In this document: one piece after another, positions 1 to 7,003 of the stretch
Position numbering within the stretch: position 1 is the first letter of the stretch
Layout of the letters: each line of letters begins with the position of its first letter
DNA from: Euperipatoides rowelli
Lineage: Eukaryota; Onychophora; Udeonychophora; Euonychophora; Peripatopsidae
Assembly (NCBI GenBank): GCA_003024985.2
Contig: PXIH01S0001588.1
Reading direction: 5' to 3' (one strand)
DNA length: 13,272 nt
Notes under the pieces: generated by a model
Databases searched by the model: none
What the model saw: only the letters and a program-made list of their open reading frames with translations
Told to the model about the DNA's origin: nothing
Made by a program: the position numbers and the translations under genes

Positions 1-79
1 GTCATCAAAACTGAATGGCCCACCAATCTATGGATTTTTGCTGATGTGGCCCTCACAAAATTTGAGTTTGACACCCCTG
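1..79. mobile_element. hAT-type DNA transposon terminus with its flanking 8-bp target duplication at 80-87
   Basis: The segment ends in TTTGAGTTTGACACCCCTG (61-79). Read inward this is CAGGGGTGTCAAACTCAAA, the type of terminal inverted repeat, starting CAGGGG, that is common to one large group of animal hAT elements. The next 8 bases, ATCTAGAC (80-87), fit the nTnnnnAn target duplication typical of hAT insertion. Only one end is in the window; the transposase, other terminus and second duplication copy would lie upstream of position 1. No coding sequence is visible in these 79 bases, so an autonomous copy cannot be told from a non-autonomous one. The family assignment rests on recalled terminal motifs, not on a search. 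Confidence 0.7.
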
Positions 80-126
80 ATCTAGACTAAAGAATTGTTA
101 TGACAAAACAGTAACATAATACTATT

Positions 127-203
127 AATAATGTAGTTTATTTAGTGTGGAATAAAGCAAAAGGTAATTTCCCCTTTTTAAAAAAAAATAATGTAGTTTA
201 TTT
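127..203 (+). mobile_element. Very short poly(A)-tailed retroposed insert (144-186) with 17-bp target duplications
   Basis: The 17-mer AATAATGTAGTTTATTT occurs at 127-143 and again at 187-203. Between the copies lie about 44 bases that contain AATAAA at 151-156 and end in an A run from 180. The hexamer-to-tail distance of 23 bases is that of a normal cleaved and polyadenylated transcript. The arrangement fits a severely 5'-truncated transcript 3' end inserted by target-primed reverse transcription. The sequence at the left boundary, TATT|AATAAT, is close to the TT|AAAA target preferred by L1-type endonucleases. The parent transcript cannot be identified from 44 bases. A chance tandem duplication is the alternative. 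Confidence 0.65.
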
Positions 204-767
204 TAATAGAGATTTATTTATTAATTCCACAGTTCAATAATTTTTATTAATATAACTTGTTTTAGTAATGCATAAATTTAGAATTAATATTGACAGTACA
301 TGGAAAAAAATTTTTACTACAATATTTCATTGTAAACAATAAAATGAATTTACAGTAAAAAAAATCTAATAAAACTACCTAGTACCTACAATATTAGTCA
401 TTCTAACTTTCATCACTAGATGGTACTGAAGAAAATTAAATACTGTTCTTATTCAGTAAAATTTCACTATTATAAATGTTTAAATTAATTGGGGCCTTAT
501 TAATGTTAATCCAATTTATTTATAATAAAGAAATTATTAAAAATACAAACATAATGAAGAGCTACATATCTATTAGCGACTTCGAAATAGAAAAATAATG
601 AATAATTTCATAACACTCATTCTCTCTGCATTTAAAGCAATATTCTAGTCAGTTAAATCAATATTATTGTAAAAAAAAAAAATCCTCATGTAGAAGAAAA
701 TTTATACATACAATATTAACAATCTAAATACAAATCAATTATACAAACACAAGGTGGGACAGTCGTC
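204..767. other. Gene-free A+T-rich stretch
   Basis: I see no coding region, RNA gene or repeat structure here beyond short A runs (for example 671-681) and AATAAA-like words expected by chance in such A+T-rich DNA. Confidence 0.6.
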
Positions 768-802
768 GTGGTCGTGTCTATTTGTTTTTCACAGTTTTGT
801 TA

Positions 803-810
803 TCACGTGA
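803..810. promoter_or_regulatory. Palindromic E-box TCACGTGA
   Basis: This is a perfect 8-bp palindrome with the CACGTG E-box core bound by USF, MITF/TFEB and Myc-type bHLH factors in animals. It sits in a locally CpG-containing patch (about 750-840) within otherwise A+T-rich DNA, some 400-500 bases from the promoter-like patch at 1176-1340. An 8-mer can occur by chance, so function is only a possibility. An uninterrupted frame of 75 codons (768-995, plus strand) overlaps it. That frame has no recognisable domain, and I do not call it a gene. Confidence 0.2.
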
Positions 811-1175
811 GAATGTTTAGCTTCGCAAGTAGCTTTTCAAAGTACTGTGATACCCCTGTGTTTTACATATTGAATTGCTGCACTTTTTTATATTTTCATT
901 TGCTAAATAAATGCTTCGTTAATAGTTTACTACCGATGTTATTACGGACTTTTTTTAAGTACTGCATTATTATCATGACTGTAAAATTAGGTTGACGCAA
1001 TTTTCTTTTAAATTAACATCAAGGGGAGGAGAATCAATTAGTGGAATAACTGGACCTCGCCCTAACTTATCTCGGCCTTTACCTTGCAATAGCTGTTATG
1101 GTGATTGAAGTATTCAAAACAATTGACATTTCCATTAAAACACGTATTAGTGATAATCTAATTTCAAGCCGCCGC

Positions 1176-1310
1176 TTAGAGCTCCGTGAAAACTGAAGCC
1201 TGTCTAGGTAAGTACAATGTTTCATTCACTTTCTTTGAGTGCCACCTGTGAATTTTTTTTACGCAGTCTTCCATTCCTGTAAAGGTGCAACTTCTGTACA
1301 ACGTCGCCAT
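1176..1310 (-). CDS. Small unrecognised open frame of 44 codons beginning in an ATGGCG start context
   Basis: On the minus strand an ATG at 1310 lies in CAAAATGGCGAC, a good animal start context that also forms a YY1-like motif. The frame runs 44 codons (beginning MATLYRSCTFTGMEDC, with a basic KKIHRWHSKK stretch around residues 18-27) and stops at 1176-1178. Its composition is less A+T-rich than its surroundings and it contains several CpGs. I recognise no family. It could be a first coding exon, a short peptide or a chance frame. The plus strand of the same stretch carries competing splice-like signals: TCTAG|GTAAGT at 1207, and an acceptor and donor bounding 1267-1337. The strand is therefore undecided. 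Confidence 0.2.
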   Translation of the reverse strand: MATLYRSCTFTGMEDCVKKIHRWHSKKVNETLYLPRQASVFTEL

Positions 1311-1314
1311 TTTG
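1303..1314 (-). promoter_or_regulatory. YY1-like motif at a possible start site
   Basis: The minus strand reads CAAAATGGCGAC, close to the AANATGGCG core bound by YY1, which in animals often sits just downstream of transcription starts and may overlap the initiator ATG. It coincides with the start codon of the 44-codon frame and lies in a patch richer in G+C and CpG than its flanks. No TATA box is evident in front of it. Confidence 0.25.
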
Positions 1315-1340
1315 CGATACCTCCTTACTTTTAGCAGGTG

Positions 1341-2465
1341 AGATTTGAAATGCATAATTGAAATTGAATTCTTGGTGTGAGTGTATAAGGTTGAACCAAC
1401 GGTTTAGAATTTGGAAGAAATATAAATTTTATTTTTATGAAAGACTATAAAACTTTTAATAATGAAATTATTATCCTATTTCGCTACTTCGTACCGTACC
1501 GTACTTTCAAAACCCTAACTCCCTAAGGCTCAAGTCTGCTAATGTTAAACATGGTTTAAGTTGCAATAGACTTATTAAACATGACTCTTGAATAATTGTT
1601 TTTAGTTAATAGTGTTTATTTTCTTTATGTCAAAAGTTATATAACTTTTTCATTTCTTAGAATAGGTGAATGAATTAAATGTCTAGACCAGCCTCTTGCA
1701 AAAGCAAATTTAGATTTTTGGAGAAGCTTAAATTCCTAAATATTAAATAGATTTTTTATCCAGAAGGCATCAACATAGGTTTATGTAACTCCAAAAGTCT
1801 GGACATTTCTTTTATTAATTTCAATTGTGTAAAATTTTGTCGAGGAAGTATTTCTAAACTTACTGCAGTCTAGCTTTCAATTTAGTAGCGGGCCAAATTT
1901 AATATTTTTAAAAAATATTTTAGGCTCTAGGCTGGACTGGTTAGTAGGCCTATACTGATTATAAATTTTGTAGATAGGCTATATTTTTTAAAAACTATCT
2001 TTATTTAACACAAACACATCATAATACATAAATTAAAAGAAACTAATCTTCCAAATACATTTTTTTTTTTGCTAGTTGAAAACCATAAATCAGATCGGGC
2101 CTTCCTTTTGACATTTTCTTTTCCCAAAATTTCGAAATATAAACGTTTATTACAATAATTTGCTATTTTCGGTACTTGTAAATTATATTTTAATTCTTTT
2201 AATTAGCCTACATACTGTAAATGTCAGAGGCAAAGTAAAAGACATAAGGGGGCAGGACCGTGAGGAAGTTTTGAAATCTTAAAACATCCCCCCCCTACCT
2301 TTTTCGTAGTACTTTTAAGGAAATATTTACTGATATTAATAGAAAAATTCCATAAATTATCTTTTTCTTTTCTTTTTTTTTTGTGTATACACACGTTTCA
2401 CTTATAATAATAATAATTTTAACTTCCATGTTATTGTAGAAGTCCAACTTGGACTGTATGTATTC
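1341..2465. other. Gene-free A+T-rich stretch
   Basis: No coding region or transposon protein is recognisable. Visible small features are a palindrome AATATTTTT-A-AAAAATATT (1901-1919), a 12-bp palindrome TGTGTATACACA (2382-2393) after a T/C run, a C run near 2286-2294, and scattered TAGGCCTA-type words (for example about 1945). If the plus-strand splice-like signals at 1207 or 1337 are real, part of this is an intron. Confidence 0.5.
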
Positions 2466-2513
2466 TAAATAAATAAATAGACCTAGGCCTATTTTTTTAA
2501 ATTTATTTATTTA
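2466..2513. repeat. 13-bp inverted repeat of TAAA/TTTA units
   Basis: TAAATAAATAAAT at 2466-2478 is the reverse complement of ATTTATTTATTTA at 2501-2513, with a 22-base spacer containing CCTAGGCCT. The left arm follows CTGTATGTATTC and resembles the simple TAAA tail found at the 3' ends of many invertebrate LINEs, so it may mark a retroposed end. With arms made of a simple repeat, chance is also plausible. Confidence 0.4.
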
Positions 2514-2524
2514 AATGCTGAGTA

Positions 2525-2559
2525 TATATAAGCGTGCAGCTCCATGTTCTCTCTATTTT
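2525..2559 (+). promoter_or_regulatory. Possible TATA-box and initiator pair
   Basis: TATATAAG (2525-2532) is followed, with A+1 exactly 30 bases from the first T, by CTATTTT (2553-2559), which fits the metazoan initiator YYANWYY. The spacing is what a TATA/Inr core promoter needs. In sequence this A+T-rich such pairs arise by chance, and no convincing gene lies downstream. The first ATG (2598) opens only 20 codons. Confidence 0.2.
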
Positions 2560-2597
2560 ATAGTCTACTGTAAAGGTTTTTATTATTGCAGAATTTT

Positions 2598-2660
2598 ATG
2601 CCCAAAACTCCAGAAATAGTTCCTCGAGGTCCTTTAAACGTCATTAACCTACAAATGTGA
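2598..2660 (+). CDS. Twenty-codon open frame preceded by an acceptor-like site
   Basis: The stretch before it, TTTTTATTATTGCAG (2577-2591), looks like an intron 3' splice site. The following ATG at 2598 opens 20 codons starting MPKTPEIVPRGP and stops at 2658-2660. An alternative frame from the same acceptor reads a Ser/Arg-rich tail ending RSFKRH before a TAA. Either could be a short terminal exon; neither is recognisable. The AATAAA at 3131 is not its natural poly(A) site, because that hexamer belongs to the separate retroposed insert. It is reported only because the splice-like context is better than usual. Confidence 0.12.
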   Translation: MPKTPEIVPRGPLNVINLQM

Positions 2661-3024
2661 TGAAATAGAGAATGCGGGCGTGTGTCATAACATAGCCGCC
2701 GGTTCTTGGAAACTTCTTGTGTTTATTTCTTAAATTAATTTAAAACTTGCTTTTATTTTAATCTAACTCTATTTATTAGCCTATTTGTGTGTTTTTAAAA
2801 GAAAATTAATAATTGATCTAGAATCTGTCAGATAAACATCATCCTCAAAATAATGTAAAACGGCCTTTCATAGTATTCTAATCCTTTGCCCAGTGGTTTT
2901 AAAAAAATAAATGAAGGAAACAAATGTTCTATAACCCAACTAGATTATCCCTACTTTTTTTTTAGTATACAATAGATAGGCTATAAACTATTTTATTTTA
3001 TTACACAAAACAAAGACCAATTAC
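2661..3024. other. Gene-free A+T-rich stretch
   Basis: I see no gene or repeat here. There is a slightly G+C-richer patch at 2670-2705 (GCGGGCGTGTG, AGCCGCCGG) and an AATAAA near 2908, neither with supporting context. Confidence 0.5.
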
Positions 3025-3192
3025 AGTTTTAGTTAAATACTATAATGTAATTGATTTGGCTTTCTGTGTTTGTATATATAATGTATACTGTAATGTCCTA
3101 CAGTTGTTTGTATTTATCTTTTTGATGACCAATAAATTTCTTAATTTGGAAGCAATTCCTTAAAAAAAAAAAAAAAAAGTTTTAGTTAAATA
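3025..3192 (+). mobile_element. Short poly(A)-tailed retroposed insert (3040-3178) with 15-bp target duplications
   Basis: AGTTTTAGTTAAATA is present at 3025-3039 and again at 3178-3192. The roughly 139 bases between contain AATAAA at 3131-3136 and end in a run of 17 A residues (3162-3178), 25 bases beyond the hexamer. This is the complete signature of a reverse-transcribed, 5'-truncated polyadenylated RNA. The body has no open frame or recognisable family, so it may be a host mRNA 3' UTR, a LINE 3' end or a SINE. The duplication shares its first A with the tail, so its true length is 14 or 15 bp. Confidence 0.75.
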
Positions 3193-3217
3193 GGCCTACA
3201 TTAAATGTTTTCCAAAT

Positions 3218-3234
3218 AAAAAAAAAAAAAAAAA
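3218..3234 (+). repeat. Run of 17 A residues directly after AATAA
   Basis: A second long A run lies 26 bases after the previous insert and could be the tail of another retroposed fragment. I find no matching flanking duplication for the sequence that follows it (GAATACAGCAAAG), so it is reported only as a homopolymer. Confidence 0.6.
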
Positions 3235-3324
3235 GAATACAGCAAAGAAAAAAATGTAAAACATGCATAAAGCAAAGCAATAAATAAATATAAATAATTA
3301 ATATAACAAAAACAAATGATCAAT

Positions 3325-3347
3325 GAATTCTAAGTCCTTTAGAATTC
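3325..3347. repeat. Small perfect hairpin
   Basis: GAATTCTAA (3325-3333) pairs with TTAGAATTC (3339-3347) across the 5-base loop GTCCT. It stands alone in non-coding DNA. No terminator or RNA gene context is visible. Confidence 0.5.
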
Positions 3348-4390
3348 CCTGAGTATGCCCTGATGATTAACTATCAATGACTAATTATCCGACTAAGCAT
3401 AATAATATAGTCAGTAGTTTAACAGATAACTCACAATTAAATGATCAATAATAAAATATGTACAAAAATGATCGAATTTAAGAACAAACAATAAAGTCCA
3501 ATTGAATTCAGCTAAGTATCCTGCTAAAACATATTAAACGTCACATCTCAACTCCTATATGCTGAAAAATTTAGAATACATCCAGTCTAGACAAATAATT
3601 AAATGAGCAGGGATGCTGAATCCCAATTTATTCAAAAAGAATTACAAAAATTGATTTATTATTTATGTCAAGGTATTGTGGTAATTATAAGATCAAAGTT
3701 TCCATACAATTCACTCAAAATTCATTACCGGTATATGTCACAAAAGGAGATAAGTATAGATCTATTACAACATATGTCGCACAGTATTGGATCTTTCAAT
3801 GATTTATTATATGTTAATGGGACGAGGAAAAACAATGACTACAAGTAAGAAGGTGATATGTAAATGTTAATAGTCGACAAATGAGATTTCAATCTATTTT
3901 CCCATTAACAAAAAGATAAAAAATTAACTCTGCAAATATTCTACCATTTTCAAGTCAATTAAATCTAAAACATAGTCTAAATTCACTATAAGAAAGACAA
4001 TGGTAGTTTAATCAAATTTTATACGAAAGCCACTTAAGGAATCTATATTGTATTCTATCAAGCGAGCCTCATGTAAGGTACAGTGTGACCGTATTGGTGA
4101 GCAGCATTCGAGTGTTGTTCTTATAATCGAGAAGTAAGTTTAAGTTTACAAACTTATGACAATGGGATTCATTTCACAAACAAAAACAAAACAAAAAAAA
4201 GGCAATATCTTGTTTATACATTATAATTTCTTCATTAATACTCTCATCAAATTAGAGAGGAGACAACACAAAGCAACGGCCAACAAAATTTTTCAAAACT
4301 AATAAAACTAAGTGAACTTTTTGTACTTTATATAATTTCTTACTGTTATTTTAATACTATTAATCATTGCTCAAATATATAATACTTAGC
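3348..4390. other. A+T-rich stretch without recognised genes
   Basis: The only sizeable open frame is plus-strand 3603-3848 (81 codons, rich in Ile, Ser and Gln). It has no motif I recognise and no upstream promoter or intron signals, so I do not call it a gene. A hairpin-forming TAAGTTT...AAACTTA occurs near 4136-4157. The left part of the minus-strand LINE-C remnant may extend into the right edge of this stretch, but its 3' end and any poly(A) tail were not found. Confidence 0.45.
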
Positions 4391-4672
4391 CCCCGCTCCT
4401 CAACTCCCTCTCCATTACAAAATCAAATTTTGATTCTACTAAGATAAATCACCAAAATAAAATAATGAAAATAATACTCTTGGCTATGGTACAATCAGTT
4501 TCCAAAATTTTAACCAATTTAAAAATTTTAACAAAAATAACCCATAATATTTTAACTTCAATAAGGTTCATCAAATTTTAACATAAACAAAAATATCCTT
4601 TGTAAATAAACATAGTTTATTATAAACGTCTATTAATATATTTTACCACAAATTTTTTAAATGTTGGACACT
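4391..4672 (-). pseudogene. Possible distal C-terminal part of LINE-C, cut off by the LINE-A insertion
   Basis: With LINE-A and one copy of its target duplication removed, the minus-strand frame of LINE-C runs straight through the junction: ...NSVIHIF at 10482-10500 continues as TVSNI at 4672 and below, giving a H-X4-S finger ending where C would be expected. Further left, one frame (about 4575-4391) reads roughly 60 codons with a single stop, including VKILWVIFVKIFKLVKIL, which has the Trp/Ile/Lys pattern often seen after the zinc finger in LINE ORF2 proteins. Similarity is weak and base composition alone could give such a frame. The continuity at the junction is the better evidence. Confidence 0.35.
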
Positions 4673-4687
4673 GTAAATATGTGAATC
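4673..4687. repeat. Target-site duplication of LINE-A, copy next to its poly(A) tail
   Basis: GTAAATATGTGAATC here is identical to 10474-10488, 5.8 kb away, and lies immediately outside the 16-T run that is the poly(A) tail of LINE-A on the minus strand. Its length of 15 bp is typical of target-primed insertion. Confidence 0.9.
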
Positions 4688-4703
4688 TTTTTTTTTTTTT
4701 TTT
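4688..4703 (-). other. Poly(A) tail of LINE-A (16 A on the minus strand)
   Basis: The T16 run on the plus strand directly abuts the target duplication (4673-4687) on one side and the 3' stem-loop on the other, as expected for the tail used to prime insertion. Confidence 0.85.
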
Positions 4704-4726
4704 AAGGGGTATTGCACCCCTTAAAA
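4700..4726 (-). other. 3'-terminal stem-loop of LINE-A
   Basis: TTTTAAGGGGT (4700-4710) and ACCCCTTAAAA (4716-4726) are perfect complements with the 5-base loop ATTGC. On the element RNA this is an 11-bp hairpin lying at the very 3' end, its last four bases merging into the poly(A) tail. Several LINEs (for example the eel UnaL2) need a 3' stem-loop that their reverse transcriptase recognises, and this one is well placed for that role. It differs from those cases in also having a poly(A) tail. The G4/C4 core makes it stand out from the A+T-rich surroundings. Confidence 0.75.
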
Positions 4727-4731
4727 TATGT

Positions 4732-4737
4732 TTTATT
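4732..4737 (-). terminator. Poly(A) signal AATAAA of LINE-A
   Basis: The minus strand reads AATAAA (TTTATT on plus) 28 bases before the start of the A16 tail, with the terminal stem-loop in between. This is the normal position for a polyadenylation hexamer. Confidence 0.75.
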
Positions 4738-4841
4738 CAAATTGACACAACAAAAAATTGCTCATATTCAACATCACGAATGACCATCACATAAAAATTA
4801 TTAGACATCTGAAAAATTATTGACCTTAAACCATTAAAAAA

Positions 4842-5490
4842 ACAGAATGGAACAACAAATGGTCTATCTCATCCACTGAATCACAAAAGACACATTTNGT
4901 AGCAATATCCATCTTACTTATTTCATAAAATGCTAGTAGTAAAATTCGCATCGTACAATAATTTGAAGGCAAAATCCAATAGATTAGGCTTAATACACAA
5001 AGAATTCAAATATCTCTTAACAAACCTCCACAACGAGGTAGCAGCATTCGGAATATGATCCAACATCAAGCTGTTCTGAATCATTCGATAAATAAATTTT
5101 ACAGGCGCCTGAAAATTTATAGCATCTGACAAATCCTTATATGCATAATTCAAAACATATAAAGGTGATCAGCGGCGGAATATCAGTCGGTACAATTGAT
5201 AAACAAAAGCCTGAAGAAAAAATTCCTTAAAAGAATACCATGCATTCGCCTTTTAGTATCAAACAAAATAGACAAATCATGCAACCCCATCCCCCACATC
5301 GAATAGACTATGTCAAATTCTTTCTATTTATCAGGACTAGCTTCGTTCGCCATAAAATCTTATTACACAACAAATATATTTGCTTTATAAAAGATTTTGT
5401 AAAATTTATTTGCGGTACAAAAAAAGCAATCTCAGGAAATACATAGGTACTGATCAACATTACCCTCATCCTGAGGGACAAGTAGGCCAC
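4842..5490 (-). pseudogene. LINE-A ORF2 C-terminal part: RT thumb, linker and CCH zinc-finger-like motif
   Basis: The first piece (5490-5308) reads LSLRMRVMLISTYVFPEIAFF followed by LCNKILWRTK. This is the LSLxxRVxLIxTxVxPK...FxW pattern that ends the reverse transcriptase and thumb in L1/Tx1-type ORF2 proteins. After frame changes, 5153-4923 (about 76 codons) continues with ...LLDFAFKLLYDANF, the stretch usually preceding the C-terminal finger. The finger is CVFCDSVDEIDHLLFHS: Cys codons at 4892-4894 and 4883-4885, His at 4859-4861, i.e. C-X2-C-X7-H-X4-S, with Ser in place of the final Cys. Base 4898 is undetermined just before it. Such a finger is thought to bind nucleic acid during insertion. 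The frame then decays into the 3' UTR. Confidence 0.75.
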
Positions 5491-5632
5491 TTGTTCTGAA
5501 CCTTATCCACCATAATCCTAAATTGATCTAACAAAGTATTCTATACCTTCCATCTGGCTACCATACTACAAAAGGGGTATGACTGTCCCAATATCTTTGA
5601 GGGTTTAATAGAAAATGGCTGCACCATAATAT

Positions 5633-6700
5633 TCAAATAAGGCCTCCACATATACGTTTCTTCTGATTAAACGTAGACCCTGTATTATGAGAGAACTCTT
5701 TAATCAAACCAAAAACAGTAGGCAAACAGGCAATATCCCTTAAAACAATCGTAATGTCGTCGACAAAAGAAAAAACAGAAATATCCATTAAAAGGAAAAN
5801 CCAAATTGAACTTCTATTTAATTCCACCATCAATTTACAGTATATATCGCAAACAGGTTGGAACTCAAAGGGGGCCCCTGAGTTATTACCATTTTCAACA
5901 AAATTACATCATATAGCGCACTACTATGTTTAAGGTACACCCTCTTGTTTGTGATATAATTGACAAGCTCTCTCGTCAAATTGCAGTGACCAAACATCTT
6001 AACTATGTGCGACACTAAATATTAGTGATACACCCTGTCAAACGCTTTTGAAATGTCTAAAAAAAATAATGAACGCCATTTTCATATGTTTGACCCTAAT
6101 AATCTGGGTCGCCTGTTGAATCAGAACAGTAGCATTATGTATATTCCTTCCCTTCAAGGAAAATTGAAAATAACATTTTTGGCAAAACATCGTTCAAAAT
6201 TTTAGTAAATAACTTAGTTTCAAATTTCTGAATGTTAATGGGCCTGTAATCGTCTAAACCGTTCACAGAATTATCAAAAAGGAGCTTTTTANGAAAAAAT
6301 ATATACGAGCTAATAAGTGGGAGATAATTAAAAGGCATAGAGATCAAATCAGTAAAAAGTTTTAACGCAATTTGGGACAAAAATTTGGTGCAACCGTTTG
6401 AAAAGATCATACATCACCCTGTCAGGACCTGGGGCACTACATTTATTAACCAGTTCTACACTATCCATTATCAAAGAGGCATCAATAATAAAATTATACT
6501 GAATAAGATTAGCATCAATTGAAAAAAGATATGCATCTTCAGGTACAGCACTGACATGATCATCATCGTATAATGCAAAAATATAATCAAGAAGGGTTTT
6601 AACCAAGTCATCACCCACCAAGACCTCATCTCCCTGCTTAAGCATGGCGAACCTAGTAGACCTGAGTTTGAACAACTCCTGAAACTAAATACCTCATCTG
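5633..6700 (-). pseudogene. LINE-A ORF2 reverse transcriptase domain, broken
   Basis: This is the catalytic core that would copy the element RNA at the target nick. Reading the minus strand: an N-terminal block ends in NKCSAPGPDRVMYDLF (about 6460-6410); then DDYRPINIQKFETKLFTKIL (about 6270-6205); motif A LDISKAFDRVYH (6060-6025) with its catalytic Asp at 6055-6057; motif B ITQGPPLSSNLFAIY (about 5890-5840); and motif C FVDD (5756-5767) with both Asp codons present. FNQKKRICGG follows, corresponding to the usual N-x-x-K-T segment. At least three frame changes, a stop right after motif A and two undetermined bases (5800, 6292) break it. The catalytic residues are all still legible, so decay is moderate. 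Confidence 0.9.
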
Positions 6701-7003
6701 ATCACCAGAAACATCCATTCTCTTCCGGAAAAGGATCTGGCTCACCCTATCACAGTCATCCATCAATTCAGTCAATTGCTGCCAACATTTAGAAGAAAAA
6801 AAGTATTATATGCCTCTCCAATTTCTTCATTGCATCCATATAATACTGCAACTGAAACACCTGGGCATTTAAATTTCTCTTATACTGATAAGAAGCACTC
6901 AAAACCAGCTCAGTCAATCTCTCTCTAAAGCCATACCACTCCATCAATGTAAAAGAACTAATAGGAAACAAATTATGAGCAACCGCATAAATATCAAAAA
7001 TAT

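Noticed and set aside
768-995. Plus-strand open frame of 75 codons rich in Phe, Cys and Tyr
   Set aside because: No recognisable motif, T-rich composition explains the residues, and no other gene signal supports it apart from one E-box.
1099-1194. Plus-strand frame of 31 codons before the GTAAGT site at 1208
   Set aside because: It stops before the donor and has no recognisable content; only the splice-like signals themselves were kept, as a finding.
3603-3848. Plus-strand open frame of 81 codons
   Set aside because: No family resemblance, splice signal or promoter; its length is within what chance gives in several kilobases.
5240-5446. Plus-strand open frame of 68 codons
   Set aside because: Antisense to the LINE-A thumb region, which has a clear family signature on the minus strand.
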